Counted from the stretch's first letter, positions 1 to 8,981 are shown. The stretch: DNA of 64,000 bases from Salipiger sp. H15 (GCF_040409955.1 NZ_CP123385.1:1689351-1753350); one strand, 5' to 3'. A program made the numbers and translations. The notes: a model not told the origin generated them from the letters alone.

Positions 1-895
1 CCATGCGGCGGGCCATGTAGCCGATCGTCAGCACCAGCGCGATGAACATGAGTTGCCCGAGCTCGACGCCGATGTTGAAGGACAGCAGCGCCAGCGGGAT
101 GTCCGACTGCGGCAGGCCGATCTCGCGCAGCGCGCCGGCGAAGCCGAGCCCGTGGATCAGCCCGAAGCCGAAGGAGACCAGCGCCGGAAACCGCTCGGAC
201 ACCGGATCGCGGCGCTCGGGCGGCAGGGCCAGTTCGTAGGCGAGGAACACGATCGACAGCGCCACCACCACCTCGACCGGCGCCGAAGGCAGCCGCAGCA
301 GGCCCAGCGTCGCGGCGGCGAGCGTCAGGCTGTGCGCCAGCGTGAAGGCGGTGATCGCCCACAGGAGCCGCCGCGGCTGGCGAACCAGCAGGAGCAGCGC
401 GAAGACGAAGAGCAGGTGATCCACCCCCTCGAGGATATGCGTGACCCCGAGCGCGACGTAGCTGGCAAAGACCGCGCCGTGGCCGGGATCGACGGGCACT
501 GTGAAGGAGGGCGCGCTCGCGGTGAGGCGCTGGGTCTGGGCCGCGCCGGGGGTCAGCTCGTAGCGCACCAGCACGTCGGTGCGGGTGCGGGCGAGCCCCT
601 CGATGCCGATGGTTGCGCCGGCCAGACCCTCGGGGCAGGTGGCGATGTAGGAGGTGACCCAGGCGCGCCCGTCGAAGGCGGGGGCGGGGGGCGGCGTGTG
701 CTGGCAGGTGTCGGGCAGCACCGGCACGATAGGCATCGGGCGGCCGTTCACGTCGGGCATCCGCCAGCTCACACGCCACTGCGCGGCATCCATCGCCGAA
801 AGCTCGAGGAACCCCGGGTCGAGCGCGTGGGCCGCGGCGGGGACCGGGCGGAGCGCCGCGAGGATGAGGAGAAGGAGGGCCGCGAGCGTTCTCAT
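1..895 (-). CDS. HupE/UreJ-family membrane protein (C-terminus cut by window edge)
   Basis: The reading frame is open from ATG at 895 to the window edge (298 codons), so the C-terminus is missing. It begins with a signal peptide (MRTLAALLLL..., cleavage near PAAAHA), then about 120 exported residues, then several hydrophobic helices containing GVDHLLF and a Gly-rich GFGLIHGLGFAG helix. This layout is typical of the HupE/UreJ_2 family, membrane proteins thought to handle metal ions such as nickel; the actual substrate here is unknown. Its start overlaps the stop of the upstream parvulin gene (ATGA), so it is translationally coupled as the last visible gene of the DUF3604 operon. Family call is good; function is inferred. 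Confidence 0.8.
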   Translation of the reverse strand, partial: MRTLAALLLLILAALRPVPAAAHALDPGFLELSAMDAAQWRVSWRMPDVNGRPMPIVPVLPDTCQHTPPPAPAFDGRAWVTSYIATCPEGLAGATIGIEGLARTRTDVLVRYELTPGAAQTQRLTASAPSFTVPVDPGHGAVFASYVALGVTHILEGVDHLLFVFALLLLVRQPRRLLWAITAFTLAHSLTLAAATLGLLRLPSAPVEVVVALSIVFLAYELALPPERRDPVSERFPALVSFGFGLIHGLGFAGALREIGLPQSDIPLALLSFNIGVELGQLMFIALVLTIGYMARRM

Positions 896-1740
896 TGCTG
901 CGCGTCCGGCAGCGGCTGGTCCTGCGGCAGGTCGAGCGTGTAGCGGCTCAGCAGCTGGTCGGTGAAGGCCGCGCGCATCTTGCGCGCCTCGGCCGAACGC
1001 CAGTCGGCGAGCACCTTGGCGCGTTCCGCCTCGAGCGGCGGCAGGCTCGCCTCGCGCAGGGCATCCAGCCGGACGAGATGGGCGCCGTATCCACTCGGCA
1101 CCGGGCCCGACCACTCCCCGAGCGGCAGCGCCGCGACCGCCGTGCCGAAGCCGCCGCCGAAGACCCGCTCCACCGCCGTGGCGGCCATGTCCTCGATCGC
1201 CGGCGGCAGCATGGTCGCGCGGCCGAGCCCGGCGGGATCCGCGCCCTGTGCAAGCTCTGCTCGCAGCGCGGCGACCTCTTCCGGCGAGGCTTCCGGGGGC
1301 AGCAGCACCTGCTGGAAGCTGATCTGCGCGGGCCGGGCGTACTGCGCGGCGTTCTCGGCGTAGAAGGCCTGAAGTGCCGTGTCGTCGGGCTCCATCGTCG
1401 CGGCGGGGGCCTCGGCGAGGAACTCCATCTTGGCGCGCAGGCGGTTGCGGATCATCGCGTCGCCCTTGTCGAGCCCGAGCGTCAGGGCCTCGCGCACCAT
1501 CGCCTCCTCGGTGGCCCAGTCGCGGACGAGGCCGCGCGATTCCGCCTCGGTCGGTGGGCGGCCCCAGGCGGCGAGGAAGCCGTCCGCGAGCCGGTTCGCC
1601 TCGTCCTCGGTCAGGTGCAGCACGTCGTCGCGGGAGCCGGGCGCCTGCGGCGGGGCCATAAGCGCGTAGAGCCCGAAGACCAGCCCGCCGAGGATGAAGA
1701 AGTGCAGGAGCGGGGAGCGGAGGACGGTGCCGATCTTCAT
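892..1740 (-). CDS. membrane-anchored peptidylprolyl isomerase (PpiC/parvulin type)
   Basis: The 282-residue protein has one N-terminal membrane helix (about residues 11-30) and no cleavage site, followed by a helical SurA/PpiD-like segment and a PpiC-type rotamase region at roughly 125-230 (ISFQQVLLP ... GEWSGPVPSGYGAHLVRLD). It would act as a periplasmic foldase tethered to the inner membrane. It sits 12 nt after the DUF302 gene and overlaps the HupE/UreJ gene by 4 nt, so it probably assists folding of the exported partners encoded with it. The rotamase core is divergent; catalytic activity is assumed from family, not shown. Confidence 0.8.
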   Translation of the reverse strand: MKIGTVLRSPLLHFFILGGLVFGLYALMAPPQAPGSRDDVLHLTEDEANRLADGFLAAWGRPPTEAESRGLVRDWATEEAMVREALTLGLDKGDAMIRNRLRAKMEFLAEAPAATMEPDDTALQAFYAENAAQYARPAQISFQQVLLPPEASPEEVAALRAELAQGADPAGLGRATMLPPAIEDMAATAVERVFGGGFGTAVAALPLGEWSGPVPSGYGAHLVRLDALREASLPPLEAERAKVLADWRSAEARKMRAAFTDQLLSRYTLDLPQDQPLPDAQQ

Positions 1741-1752
1741 GGTGTTCTGCCT

Positions 1753-2163
1753 TCAGCCCTTGCGCAGCGCCTCGGCGACCCGGGCGAGGCGCGCGCCCGC
1801 GTCGGCGGCCAGTTCGGTGATCTCGGGCACCTGCCCGAGATCGCCCATTCCCATCATCTGTCCCGCGTCGACCAGCCGCACCAGCGCGCCGCCGGGGGCT
1901 TCCTCGACGGTCACGTTGCAGGGCAGCAGCAGCCCCACGTCGGGCCGCGCGGTGACGGCCCGGTGGGCGAGGCCGGGGTTGCAGGCCCCGAGGATGGTGT
2001 AGCGGCGGAAGTCCTTGCCGAGCTTCTCGGCAAAGGCCTTGTCGAGGTCGATCCGCGAGATCACCCCGAAGCCCTCGGCGGCAAGCGCCGCGGTCACCGC
2101 CTCGAGCGCCTCGTCGAAGGGGCGCTCGAGGGTCACGTCGGTTCCGAAGCCGGTCATGCTCAC
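1753..2163 (-). CDS. DUF302 domain protein
   Basis: The 136-residue protein has the DUF302 fold throughout: an N-terminal strand-helix (LERPFDEALEAVTAALAAEGF), GVISRIDLDKAF, then YTILGACNPGLAHRA and LLLPCNVTVEE. DUF302 proteins are small alpha/beta proteins of unknown biochemical role that often sit beside thiol or metal-related genes; CNP and CNV cysteines are retained here. Start is either GTG at 2163, which overlaps the upstream TGA (GTGA), or ATG at 2157; the overlap favours coupling to the DUF3604 gene. No signal peptide is seen, so it is likely cytoplasmic, unlike its operon neighbours. Confidence 0.8.
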   Translation of the reverse strand: MSMTGFGTDVTLERPFDEALEAVTAALAAEGFGVISRIDLDKAFAEKLGKDFRRYTILGACNPGLAHRAVTARPDVGLLLPCNVTVEEAPGGALVRLVDAGQMMGMGDLGQVPEITELAADAGARLARVAEALRKG

Positions 2164-4079
2164 TTGCTCGCGGCGTACCAGATCGGCGAGCTGTAGGCGC
2201 GCTCGGTCACGGTCATCGGCACGTCGTCGGTGAAGGCCGCATCCTTGAAGTAGGCGGCGTCATAGGCCGTCCAGCGCGGCGTCGGGATCTCGATCACCCG
2301 GGCGTAGTAGAAGGCGTCGAGCGCCGGGTCGAAATCGGGATCGGTCCAGACGGTGATCAGCTCGGGTGCGCCGATGGTGTTGGTGAAGGAGGCCGTCGCG
2401 ACGTCGACCGTGTCACCGACGGGCGGCACCTTGCCATCCTCGCCGGGTTCGCGATCCCCCGACCAGGCCACGTCGTAGATCTTCTCCTGCATCTCGCCCT
2501 CGGCATCGACCCAGCCCTTGACGATCTGGATGCGGTCGAGGTTGCCCGAGAAGGGATCCTTCAGCGCCGCGACGAGGAAGTTCGGCGCGGTGGCGCCTTC
2601 GGGCGCGGGCATCAGGTCTCCGCCCATCGGCACGCCCTTGGCGTAGCCGATGTTGGCCGGGGTGCGGCCGAGCGCGTCGGACTCGGCGAACTCCCAGCCG
2701 CCGAAGAAGCGCAGGCCGATGCGCGTGCCGGTGGTGCCGTAGACCTCCTTGCGCTTCATCGCGTCCCAGATCGAGGCGCGGGTGTTCTCTGTGGCCCAGA
2801 CCGCGGTCAGGCCCGAGGCGCCGAGCTTCCAGTCCTTGACGGTGCGCCCGTCGAAGTCGAAGGCGTTGCCGGTCGAGCGCTCGGGCGAGGGCTCGGAAGC
2901 CGGGAACTTGCCCCAGAAGTTGTTCTCCTCGGTCGAGGACACGCCGGTATGCGCGTCGGTCGAGCCGACGAGGCCGAACTTGAACGGGTTGGTGCCGAAT
3001 TCGTCCTCGAGCTTGAGGCCGCGCTTCAGCGCCTGGCGGGCGTATTCATACTCGATCATGCCCGGCTCCTTGGGCACGACGTTGAGGTTGCCGGCGTCCC
3101 AGATCTCGAAGTCGGCGAACTCGTCCGAGGGGGCGAGCGAGGGATGCTGCTCCGAGGTGCCCTTGCCCTGGGTGACCTCGTAGAGCGGCTCCCAGCGGGC
3201 GCGCTTCTCGGCCCAGGCGGCGTCGATCGGGTGGCCGTCGGGGGTCTCGGTGGCGAACATCAGCCCGTTCGACAGGTTGCCGTTGTGCGGGATCGCCAGC
3301 ACCCGGCCGCCGGTCTTGTCCTCGTAGGCCTGCAGCCAGTCCCAGAGCTCGCGCGGCTGCTCGGTGTCGAAGGTGGTCAGCGGGCGCACCTGGTCGGCGA
3401 AATACTTGTCGTCCCGGTAGATGACGTTGCGGTGCAGGTTGTTGCCGCCGCCGTAGTTCGAGGACCACTCGTAGCCGATGATGGCCGAGAAGATGCCGGG
3501 CTGGTTGTGGCCCTCGACGATCTCGGTCATCTTCTTCCAGATGTCGAACTGCACCTCGTTGTCGGTCATCGCCGCGGGCAGCTTGCCCTCGCCCTGCGCG
3601 GCGATCATCTCCATCATGACCTTGCTGGCCGAAGCCCCGCCCTCGACCATGCCGTCGTGCCATTTCTTGATCTGCGGGTCCGAGAGCATCTCGGGATCGC
3701 CCTCGTAGATGTTGGCGACCACGCCCATCGCGTCGGAGTGGTCGGTCACCACCATCCAGTCATAGGGGCGCGAGAGCTTGACCTGCTGGCCGGTGCTCGA
3801 GGTGATCTCGGCGCCCTTGGCATAGCGCAGCGCGTCGTCCGGGCCGACCCGGGTGCCGCCGGCGAAGGCGTCGGCCGACCAGGCGGTGTGCAGGTGCTGC
3901 TCGCCCCAGAGCGGACGGGTCGGGAAGCTGCGCCCGGCATAGGGCGAATAGCCCGGCTGGTTGAAGAAGCGCTCGATCTGTTCGGGATAGAGCGTGCCTG
4001 CGTCGGTGTTCACCTGCGCGAGCAGCGGCGTGGCGACAAGGGTCGTCGAAAGCAGGAGCGATGCGAAGCGGCGTGCCAT
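2160..4079 (-). CDS. exported DUF3604-family protein
   Basis: The 639-residue protein starts with a Sec signal peptide (MARRFASLLLSTTLVATPLLAQ). The mature part follows the DUF3604 pattern: LWGEQHLHTAWSADAF near residues 57-72, YDWMVVTDHSDAMG near 105-118, AIPHNGNLSNG and VGSTDAHTG. These His/Asp clusters resemble the PHP/metal-dependent hydrolase arrangement, so a periplasmic metal-dependent hydrolase is a reasonable inference, but no substrate is known. It is the first gene of a minus-strand operon with DUF302, parvulin and HupE/UreJ genes. An inverted repeat lies about 110-130 nt upstream of the start. Confidence 0.85.
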   Translation of the reverse strand: MARRFASLLLSTTLVATPLLAQVNTDAGTLYPEQIERFFNQPGYSPYAGRSFPTRPLWGEQHLHTAWSADAFAGGTRVGPDDALRYAKGAEITSSTGQQVKLSRPYDWMVVTDHSDAMGVVANIYEGDPEMLSDPQIKKWHDGMVEGGASASKVMMEMIAAQGEGKLPAAMTDNEVQFDIWKKMTEIVEGHNQPGIFSAIIGYEWSSNYGGGNNLHRNVIYRDDKYFADQVRPLTTFDTEQPRELWDWLQAYEDKTGGRVLAIPHNGNLSNGLMFATETPDGHPIDAAWAEKRARWEPLYEVTQGKGTSEQHPSLAPSDEFADFEIWDAGNLNVVPKEPGMIEYEYARQALKRGLKLEDEFGTNPFKFGLVGSTDAHTGVSSTEENNFWGKFPASEPSPERSTGNAFDFDGRTVKDWKLGASGLTAVWATENTRASIWDAMKRKEVYGTTGTRIGLRFFGGWEFAESDALGRTPANIGYAKGVPMGGDLMPAPEGATAPNFLVAALKDPFSGNLDRIQIVKGWVDAEGEMQEKIYDVAWSGDREPGEDGKVPPVGDTVDVATASFTNTIGAPELITVWTDPDFDPALDAFYYARVIEIPTPRWTAYDAAYFKDAAFTDDVPMTVTERAYSSPIWYAASK

Positions 4080-4170
4080 GGGCGATGCCTTTCTGCGGAT
4101 AAGGATTTGCTCAAAATCAATCGTGGTATGCGCCCGGCCCGGGCAATGCCGAGTCGGGTGCTACCTTTAC

Positions 4171-4207
4171 GTGTACACCATGATTTTGATTTGGCTCAGC
4201 AAATCAA
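4171..4207. promoter_or_regulatory. inverted repeats upstream of the DUF3604 operon
   Basis: A perfect 8-bp inverted repeat TTGATTTG (4186-4193), 6-nt spacer, CAAATCAA (4200-4207) lies in the AT-richer gap between the DUF3604 start and the EamA stop. The 8-bp palindrome GTGTACAC (4171-4178) lies just beside it. Position and symmetry suit an operator for the minus-strand operon. No regulator gene is adjacent, so the binding protein is unknown. Confidence 0.4.
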
Positions 4208-4299
4208 CCGCAAAAACGCGGGGCGGGGGTGCCGGATGGTCGCGGGGCGCAGCCGGCACCCCGCGATAGGCCGTTTCCTGCCGCGGCGCCGGCGCGGGT

Positions 4300-5172
4300 C
4301 TAGCGCTGTTCGGCCTTGCGCGCGCGGATCAGCGTGAAGATCCCCGCGCAGACGATGATCGCCCCGCCGATCACCACGTTGGTGCGCAATTCCTCGTGGA
4401 AGACGGTGAGACCGAGCGCCGAGGCGAAGACCAGCTGCAGGTAGGCGAAGGGCTGCACCGCCGAGGCTTCGGCGACCTCGTAGCACTTGATCAGCGTGTA
4501 GTGGCCGGTCGCGCCGGTCAGGCAGAGCAGCGCCATCATCGCCCAGTCGGGCCCGCTCATCGGCTCCCAGAACCACATGCCGATCGCCGTCGCGGTCAGC
4601 ACGCCGACCACCCCGGTCCAGAAGAACGAGGTTGCGGCGCTGTCGGTGCGGGCGACGCGGCGGGTCAGCAGCCCGTAGAGCGCGAACATGGTCGCCGCCA
4701 GCAGCGGGATCGCCGCGAGCGGCGAGAACACCCCACCCGAGGGCTGCAGGATGATGACGATGCCGACGAAGCCGATGCCGATCGCGGTCCAGCGCCGCCA
4801 GCCGACCTTCTCGCCCAGCACCGGCCCCGACAGGGCGGCGATCAGCAGCGGGTAGCAGGCAAAGACCGCGTGGCTCTCGACGAGGCCGAGATAGACGAAG
4901 GCCGAGACCATCACGCAGATCTCGAGCACCAGCAGCACGCCGCGGATCGCCTGCAGCACCGGCTGGCCGCTGTGCGCGGCGGCGCGCAGCCCGCCCTTGC
5001 TGCGCGCGGCAAGGGTCAGCACGAAGGCGGCGAAGAACCAGTAGCGCACCATCGTCACCATGTAGACGTTGGTGGCTTCCGACAGGTGCCGCGACAGGCC
5101 GTCCTGCAGCGAGAAGATGAAGGTCGTCAGCACCATCAGCCAGATGCCGAGGCGCGTGTTCTGCTGTGCCAT
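4300..5172 (-). CDS. EamA/DMT-family transporter
   Basis: The 290-residue protein is almost entirely hydrophobic with about ten predicted membrane helices arranged as two EamA repeats (roughly residues 8-140 and 150-283), ending in a short basic tail (RARKAEQR). Members of this drug/metabolite transporter superfamily export small metabolites; the substrate cannot be read from sequence. ATG at 5172 directly abuts the stop of mnmD (5173-5175), so the two genes are probably cotranscribed, though no functional link is obvious. Confidence 0.88.
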   Translation of the reverse strand: MAQQNTRLGIWLMVLTTFIFSLQDGLSRHLSEATNVYMVTMVRYWFFAAFVLTLAARSKGGLRAAAHSGQPVLQAIRGVLLVLEICVMVSAFVYLGLVESHAVFACYPLLIAALSGPVLGEKVGWRRWTAIGIGFVGIVIILQPSGGVFSPLAAIPLLAATMFALYGLLTRRVARTDSAATSFFWTGVVGVLTATAIGMWFWEPMSGPDWAMMALLCLTGATGHYTLIKCYEVAEASAVQPFAYLQLVFASALGLTVFHEELRTNVVIGGAIIVCAGIFTLIRARKAEQR

Positions 5173-5841
5173 TCAGGGTTTCCTTGCCACGGTCATGTGG
5201 CGCTTTCGTCCATGGCCGGGGCGGCGTTCGACCTCGAACCCGGCCTCGGCCAGCGCGCGGCGCACGTGGCCCGCGGCGGTGTAGGTGGCGGCGCTGCCGC
5301 CCGGCGCTGTGTGGCGGGCGACCTCGCCCATCAGCTCAGGCCCCCAGAGCTCGGGGTTCTTGGCGGGCGAGAAGCCGTCGAGGAACCACGCGTCGGCCTG
5401 CTCGGGCCACGCCGGCAGGGTCTGCCGCGCGTCGCCCTCGACCATGGTGAAGCGCAGGTCGGGCAGGGTGAAGGCGCGCGCCTCGGCCTGCCAGAAGGGC
5501 GCCAGCTCGGCGGCGATCGGCGCCAGCTCGGGGAAGGGGGCCTGCGCGCGCAGCATGTCGGCGGCGGCGAGCGGGAAGGCCTCGAAGGTGGTGAAGCGCA
5601 GCTGCCCCGCCACGCCGCTCTCGCGCCAGAGCGCGAGCGTCGCCAGCAGGTTGAGCCCGGTGCCGAAGCCCAGTTCCGCCACGTGGAAGCCGTCCCTCAG
5701 CCGCGCTGGCAGGCCATTGCCCGCGTGGAAGGTGTGCCGGGTCTCCGACAGCCCGTTTTCCAGCGAATAGTAGGGATCGTCGAAACGCGGCGAGACGGGG
5801 ACGTCTCCGTCGCGCCACTCGGGGGCGTCGGGCTGGCTCAT
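5173..5841 (-). CDS. mnmD: tRNA 5-methylaminomethyl-2-thiouridine methyltransferase
   Basis: The 222-residue protein matches the methyltransferase half of MnmC: N-terminal PVSPRFDDPYYSLENGL, the SAM-binding motif VAELGFGTGLNLLA near residues 50-63, and the family signature DAWFLDGFSPAKNPELW near 150-165. It would methylate nm5s2U34 of tRNA using S-adenosylmethionine. The start at 5841 is chosen because the conserved N-terminus begins there; the frame stays open further upstream without homology. It is divergent, across 51 nt, from an FAD oxidase resembling the other half of E. coli MnmC, so the two activities appear as separate genes. Confidence 0.9.
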   Translation of the reverse strand: MSQPDAPEWRDGDVPVSPRFDDPYYSLENGLSETRHTFHAGNGLPARLRDGFHVAELGFGTGLNLLATLALWRESGVAGQLRFTTFEAFPLAAADMLRAQAPFPELAPIAAELAPFWQAEARAFTLPDLRFTMVEGDARQTLPAWPEQADAWFLDGFSPAKNPELWGPELMGEVARHTAPGGSAATYTAAGHVRRALAEAGFEVERRPGHGRKRHMTVARKP

Positions 5842-5892
5842 TCTTCGCACCTGTCCTAGAACTGTGATCCTACATGAAGCGGAGAGAGCGGA

Positions 5893-6945
5893 ATGGCAAG
5901 CGGGCTTGGGAACGTGGATGTGACGGTGCGCGGGGCAGGGATTTTCGGCCTGTCGACGGCCTGGGCCTGCCTCGAGCGGGGGGCGAAGGTGCGCGTCGTC
6001 GACCCCTTCGGCGCGGGCTCGGGATCGAGCGGCGGGCAGGTCGGCGCGCTGGCCCCGCATGTGCCCGAGAACTGGAACCCCAAGAAGGCCTTCCAGCTCG
6101 AGAGCCTGCTGATGGCGGCGGAGTTCTGGGCCGGGGTCGAGGCGGCGGGCGGCGTCTCGGCGGGCTACGGGCGGCTCGGGCGGTTGCAGCCGCTGGCGGA
6201 TGACAAGGCGACCGAGCTGGCGCGGGCGCGCGAGCTCACGGCGCGGGAACTCTGGGGCGACACTGCCGTCTGGAAGGTGATCCCTGTCGCCGAGGCGGGC
6301 GCATGGGCCCCGGTCTCGCCCTCGGGCCTTCTGGTGCGCGACACGCTGACCGCGCGGATGAGCCCGCGCCGGGCCTGCGCGGCGCTGGTCGCGGCGCTGG
6401 CGGCGCGCGGCGTCGAGGTGGTGCCCGAGGCAGAGGATGCGGGCCGCGTCGTCTGGGCGGCGGGCTGGCGCGGGCTCGGGGCGCTGTCGGAGGCGCTCGG
6501 CCGGAACGTCGGCACCGGGGTGAAGGGCCAGTCGGTCAGCCTGCGCTTCGACGCGGGCGAGGTGCCGCAGATCTACGCCGAGGGGCTGCACGTGGTGCCC
6601 CATGCCGACGGCACCGTGGCGATCGGCTCGACCTCGGAGCGGGATTTCGACGATCCCGCCTCGACCGACGGGCAATGCGATGATCTCATCGCCCGCGCGG
6701 TGCTGGCGGTGCCCGCGCTCGACGGTGCCGAGGTGATCGAACGCTGGGCCGGGGTGCGCCCGCGCGCCCGCAGCCGCGCGCCGATGCTGGGCGCATGGCC
6801 CGGGCGCGCGGGGCATTTCATCGCCAATGGCGGCTTCAAGATCGGCTTCGGCATGGGGCCGAAGGTGGCCGAGGTCATGGCCGACCTGCTGCTCGACGGG
6901 CGCGATGCGATCCCCGAGGGCTTCCGGGTCGAAGATTCCCTCTGA
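5893..6945 (+). CDS. FAD-dependent oxidoreductase resembling the MnmC oxidase domain
   Basis: The 350-residue protein has an N-terminal dinucleotide motif (VRGAGIFGLSTAWACLERGA, then VRVVDP), GSSGGQVGALAPHVP near residue 50, and a C-terminal DAO-type block (ERWAGVRPRARSRAPMLG ... GHFIANGGFKIGFGMGP). This is the D-amino-acid-oxidase fold used by the cmnm5s2U34-removing domain of MnmC. Divergence from mnmD supports a role in tRNA wobble-uridine modification; a general amine oxidase is the alternative. ATG at 5893 is preceded by GGAGAGAGCGGA, an acceptable ribosome site. Confidence 0.75.
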   Translation: MASGLGNVDVTVRGAGIFGLSTAWACLERGAKVRVVDPFGAGSGSSGGQVGALAPHVPENWNPKKAFQLESLLMAAEFWAGVEAAGGVSAGYGRLGRLQPLADDKATELARARELTARELWGDTAVWKVIPVAEAGAWAPVSPSGLLVRDTLTARMSPRRACAALVAALAARGVEVVPEAEDAGRVVWAAGWRGLGALSEALGRNVGTGVKGQSVSLRFDAGEVPQIYAEGLHVVPHADGTVAIGSTSERDFDDPASTDGQCDDLIARAVLAVPALDGAEVIERWAGVRPRARSRAPMLGAWPGRAGHFIANGGFKIGFGMGPKVAEVMADLLLDGRDAIPEGFRVEDSL

Positions 6946-7136
6946 GCGCCTTGGCCTCGGCGCCGGTTTCTGCAAGCGTGAGGCCGTGATCCGGCGGGGC
7001 GCCCCAAACGGGGGCCCGGTCGCGCGCATCCCCGGGCCCCGGCGAAGCTGCCCCGCGCATCCTTGCCGGCGCGCCGCGATGCCGCCTCCGCCCGCCCGTG
7101 CCGCCCACGCCGGACGAAGACAACAGGAGAGACCGC

Positions 7137-8306
7137 GTGACCCACGCAGACGAGATGGCCCGCATCGCAGACGAGGCGAAAACCTGGCGACGAACCCTGC
7201 ACGAGAAGCCCGAGCTGCTCTACGAGCTTCACACCACCGCCGCCTTCGTCGCGGAGAAGCTGAAGGGCTTCGGCGTCGACGAGATCGAGACCGGCATCGC
7301 CAAGACCGGCATCGTCGCCCTGATCCGCGGCGCGAAGGGCGAGGGCCCGGTGATCGGCCTGCGCGCCGACATGGACGCGCTGCCGATGGACGAGAAGACC
7401 AACCTTCCCTATGCCTCGAAAGTGCCCGGCATGATGCATGCCTGCGGCCATGACGGGCACACCGCGACGCTGCTCGCCGCCGCGCGCTACCTTTGCGAGA
7501 CCCGCGACTTCGCCGGCACCGTCGCGCTGATCTTCCAGCCCGCCGAGGAGGGCGGCGCCGGGGCGCGCACGATGATCGAGGAGGGCATCCTCGAGCGCTT
7601 CGGCATCGGTGCGGTCTATGCCATGCACAACCAGCCCGGCCTGCCGGTCGGCCAGTTCGCCACGCGGCCCGGCCCGCTGATGGCGGGGGGCGACCGCTTC
7701 GTCGTCACGGTGAGCGGGCGCGGCGGCCATGCCTCGGCCCCGACCAAGTCGATCGACCCGGTGGTCGCGGCGGCGCATCTCATCGCCTCGGCGCAGACGC
7801 TGGTCTCGCGCTTCTCGGATCCGTTCGACCAGGTGGTCGTGTCGATCACCTGGCTCGAGGCGGGCTCGGGCGGCGCGCTCAACGTGATCCCCGACACCGC
7901 GATCTTCGGCGGCACGATCCGCACGATGAACTCGGCGACCCGCGCCGAGATCGAGGCGCACCTGCGGCGGATGCTGAAGGCCGGTGCCGAGCAGTTCGGC
8001 TGCGAGGCCGAGCTCGACTGGCGGCCGGGCTACCCGGTGACCTCCAACGACGCGGCCAAGACGGCCCTCGCGGTGGCCGCCGCCGCCGCGGTCGCGGGGG
8101 CGCAGAACGTCGATGACAATTGCGACGCGCTGATGGGCTCGGAGGATTTCTCCTACCTGCTCGAGAAGCGACCGGGCGCGATCCTCTGGTACGGCAACGG
8201 CGACAGCGCCGAGCTGCACAATGCCGCCTACAACTTCGACGATGGCGCGATCCTGCCGGGGATGCGCTTCTGGGTCGAGCTGGTCTCGCGCGAGCTGGCG
8301 GGCTGA
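7137..8306 (+). CDS. M20-family amidohydrolase (hippurate hydrolase/aminoacylase-like)
   Basis: From GTG 7137 the protein has 389 residues, the normal length for M20D hydrolases. That start has AGGAGA six bases upstream and begins MTHADEMARIADEAKTW; a GTG at 7098 lacks a comparable site. Metal-binding motifs are present: IGLRADMDALPM near residue 75, MMHACGHDGHTA near 102-112, FQPAEEGGAGA near 138 and the C-terminal MGSEDFSYLLE. The enzyme would hydrolyse N-acyl amino acids or related amides with two divalent metals. It is monocistronic, facing a methyltransferase gene across a short hairpin. Confidence 0.88.
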   Translation: MTHADEMARIADEAKTWRRTLHEKPELLYELHTTAAFVAEKLKGFGVDEIETGIAKTGIVALIRGAKGEGPVIGLRADMDALPMDEKTNLPYASKVPGMMHACGHDGHTATLLAAARYLCETRDFAGTVALIFQPAEEGGAGARTMIEEGILERFGIGAVYAMHNQPGLPVGQFATRPGPLMAGGDRFVVTVSGRGGHASAPTKSIDPVVAAAHLIASAQTLVSRFSDPFDQVVVSITWLEAGSGGALNVIPDTAIFGGTIRTMNSATRAEIEAHLRRMLKAGAEQFGCEAELDWRPGYPVTSNDAAKTALAVAAAAAVAGAQNVDDNCDALMGSEDFSYLLEKRPGAILWYGNGDSAELHNAAYNFDDGAILPGMRFWVELVSRELAG

Positions 8307-8322
8307 AGGGCCCTAGGCCCGC
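8298..8322. terminator. hairpin between convergent genes
   Basis: GCGGGC (8298-8303) pairs with GCCCGC (8317-8322), with an inner GGGCCC/GGCCC self-complementary loop. It spans the stop codon of the M20 gene and lies next to the stop of the convergent methyltransferase gene. No T-run follows, so it is at best a bidirectional, possibly Rho-assisted, stop signal. Confidence 0.4.
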
Positions 8323-8981
8323 AGCGGCCGCGCGGTGAACAGCACCTGTCCGCGCGGCAGCATCACGTCGCTCCGGCTCACCTGCCAACCGCTGCCCTGC
8401 GCGAGATGCGCCACGTCCTCGGCGAGGATGTGGTAGGGCGCGCGGATGTCATGCGTCACCACCCCGTCGGGCTGGCGGTACGGGCGCATCGCGGTCACCG
8501 GGTCGGGGGCGAGGAAGACGGTGAAGAGGAAGCTCTCGAGTTCCGCGAAGCGGTGCAGGTTGGTCAGCGCGCGGCGCAGGTAGGCCATCGGCAGGTGCGG
8601 GAAGACCGCGAAGGCGATGGCATGGGTGATGCCGGGCGCGATGCCGGGGAACTCGAAGCGCGCGTCCTCGACCAGCTGCGCCGGGTCGAGCCGCGCCGGG
8701 TCCTCGAGCTCGGCGGCGTGGCCCGCCAGCATGATCTTGCGCGAGGCGTCCGTCGCCCAGTAGTGGCCGGGCTCGAGATAGGGCACGGCCTTGCAGCCGA
8801 GGCGCAGCGAGCCGGCGCCGATGTCGAGCAGGTGGTGATGCGGCAGCAGCCCGGCCTCGCGCAGGATCGCCATCTCGATCCGCCCGGTCTCCTCCCAGCG
8901 GCCGCCGACGATTTCCCGGTGCCGGCCGGCGGCAATGGCGGTGTCGTAGAAGCCGGTCAGTTCATAGGGATTTGCGGTCAC
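8313..8981 (-). CDS. class I SAM-dependent methyltransferase-like protein
   Basis: About 222 residues from GTG 8981 (NPYELTGFYDTAIAAGRHREIVGG...); another in-frame GTG at 9035 would add an 18-residue Arg/Pro-rich leader that looks non-native. A SAM motif I is visible as HHLLDIGAGSLRLG, followed by GHYWATDAS (motif II) and a region FPGIAPGITHAIAFAVFPHLP. The substrate is unknown. It is monocistronic and separated from the HAD gene by a 180-nt gap that holds a hexanucleotide repeat. Confidence 0.65.
   Translation of the reverse strand: MTANPYELTGFYDTAIAAGRHREIVGGRWEETGRIEMAILREAGLLPHHHLLDIGAGSLRLGCKAVPYLEPGHYWATDASRKIMLAGHAAELEDPARLDPAQLVEDARFEFPGIAPGITHAIAFAVFPHLPMAYLRRALTNLHRFAELESFLFTVFLAPDPVTAMRPYRQPDGVVTHDIRAPYHILAEDVAHLAQGSGWQVSRSDVMLPRGQVLFTARPLRA

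Noticed and set aside
5842..7029. Minus-strand extension of the mnmD frame to 7029
   Set aside because: The extension is antisense to the FAD oxidase gene and the conserved MnmD N-terminus begins at 5841.
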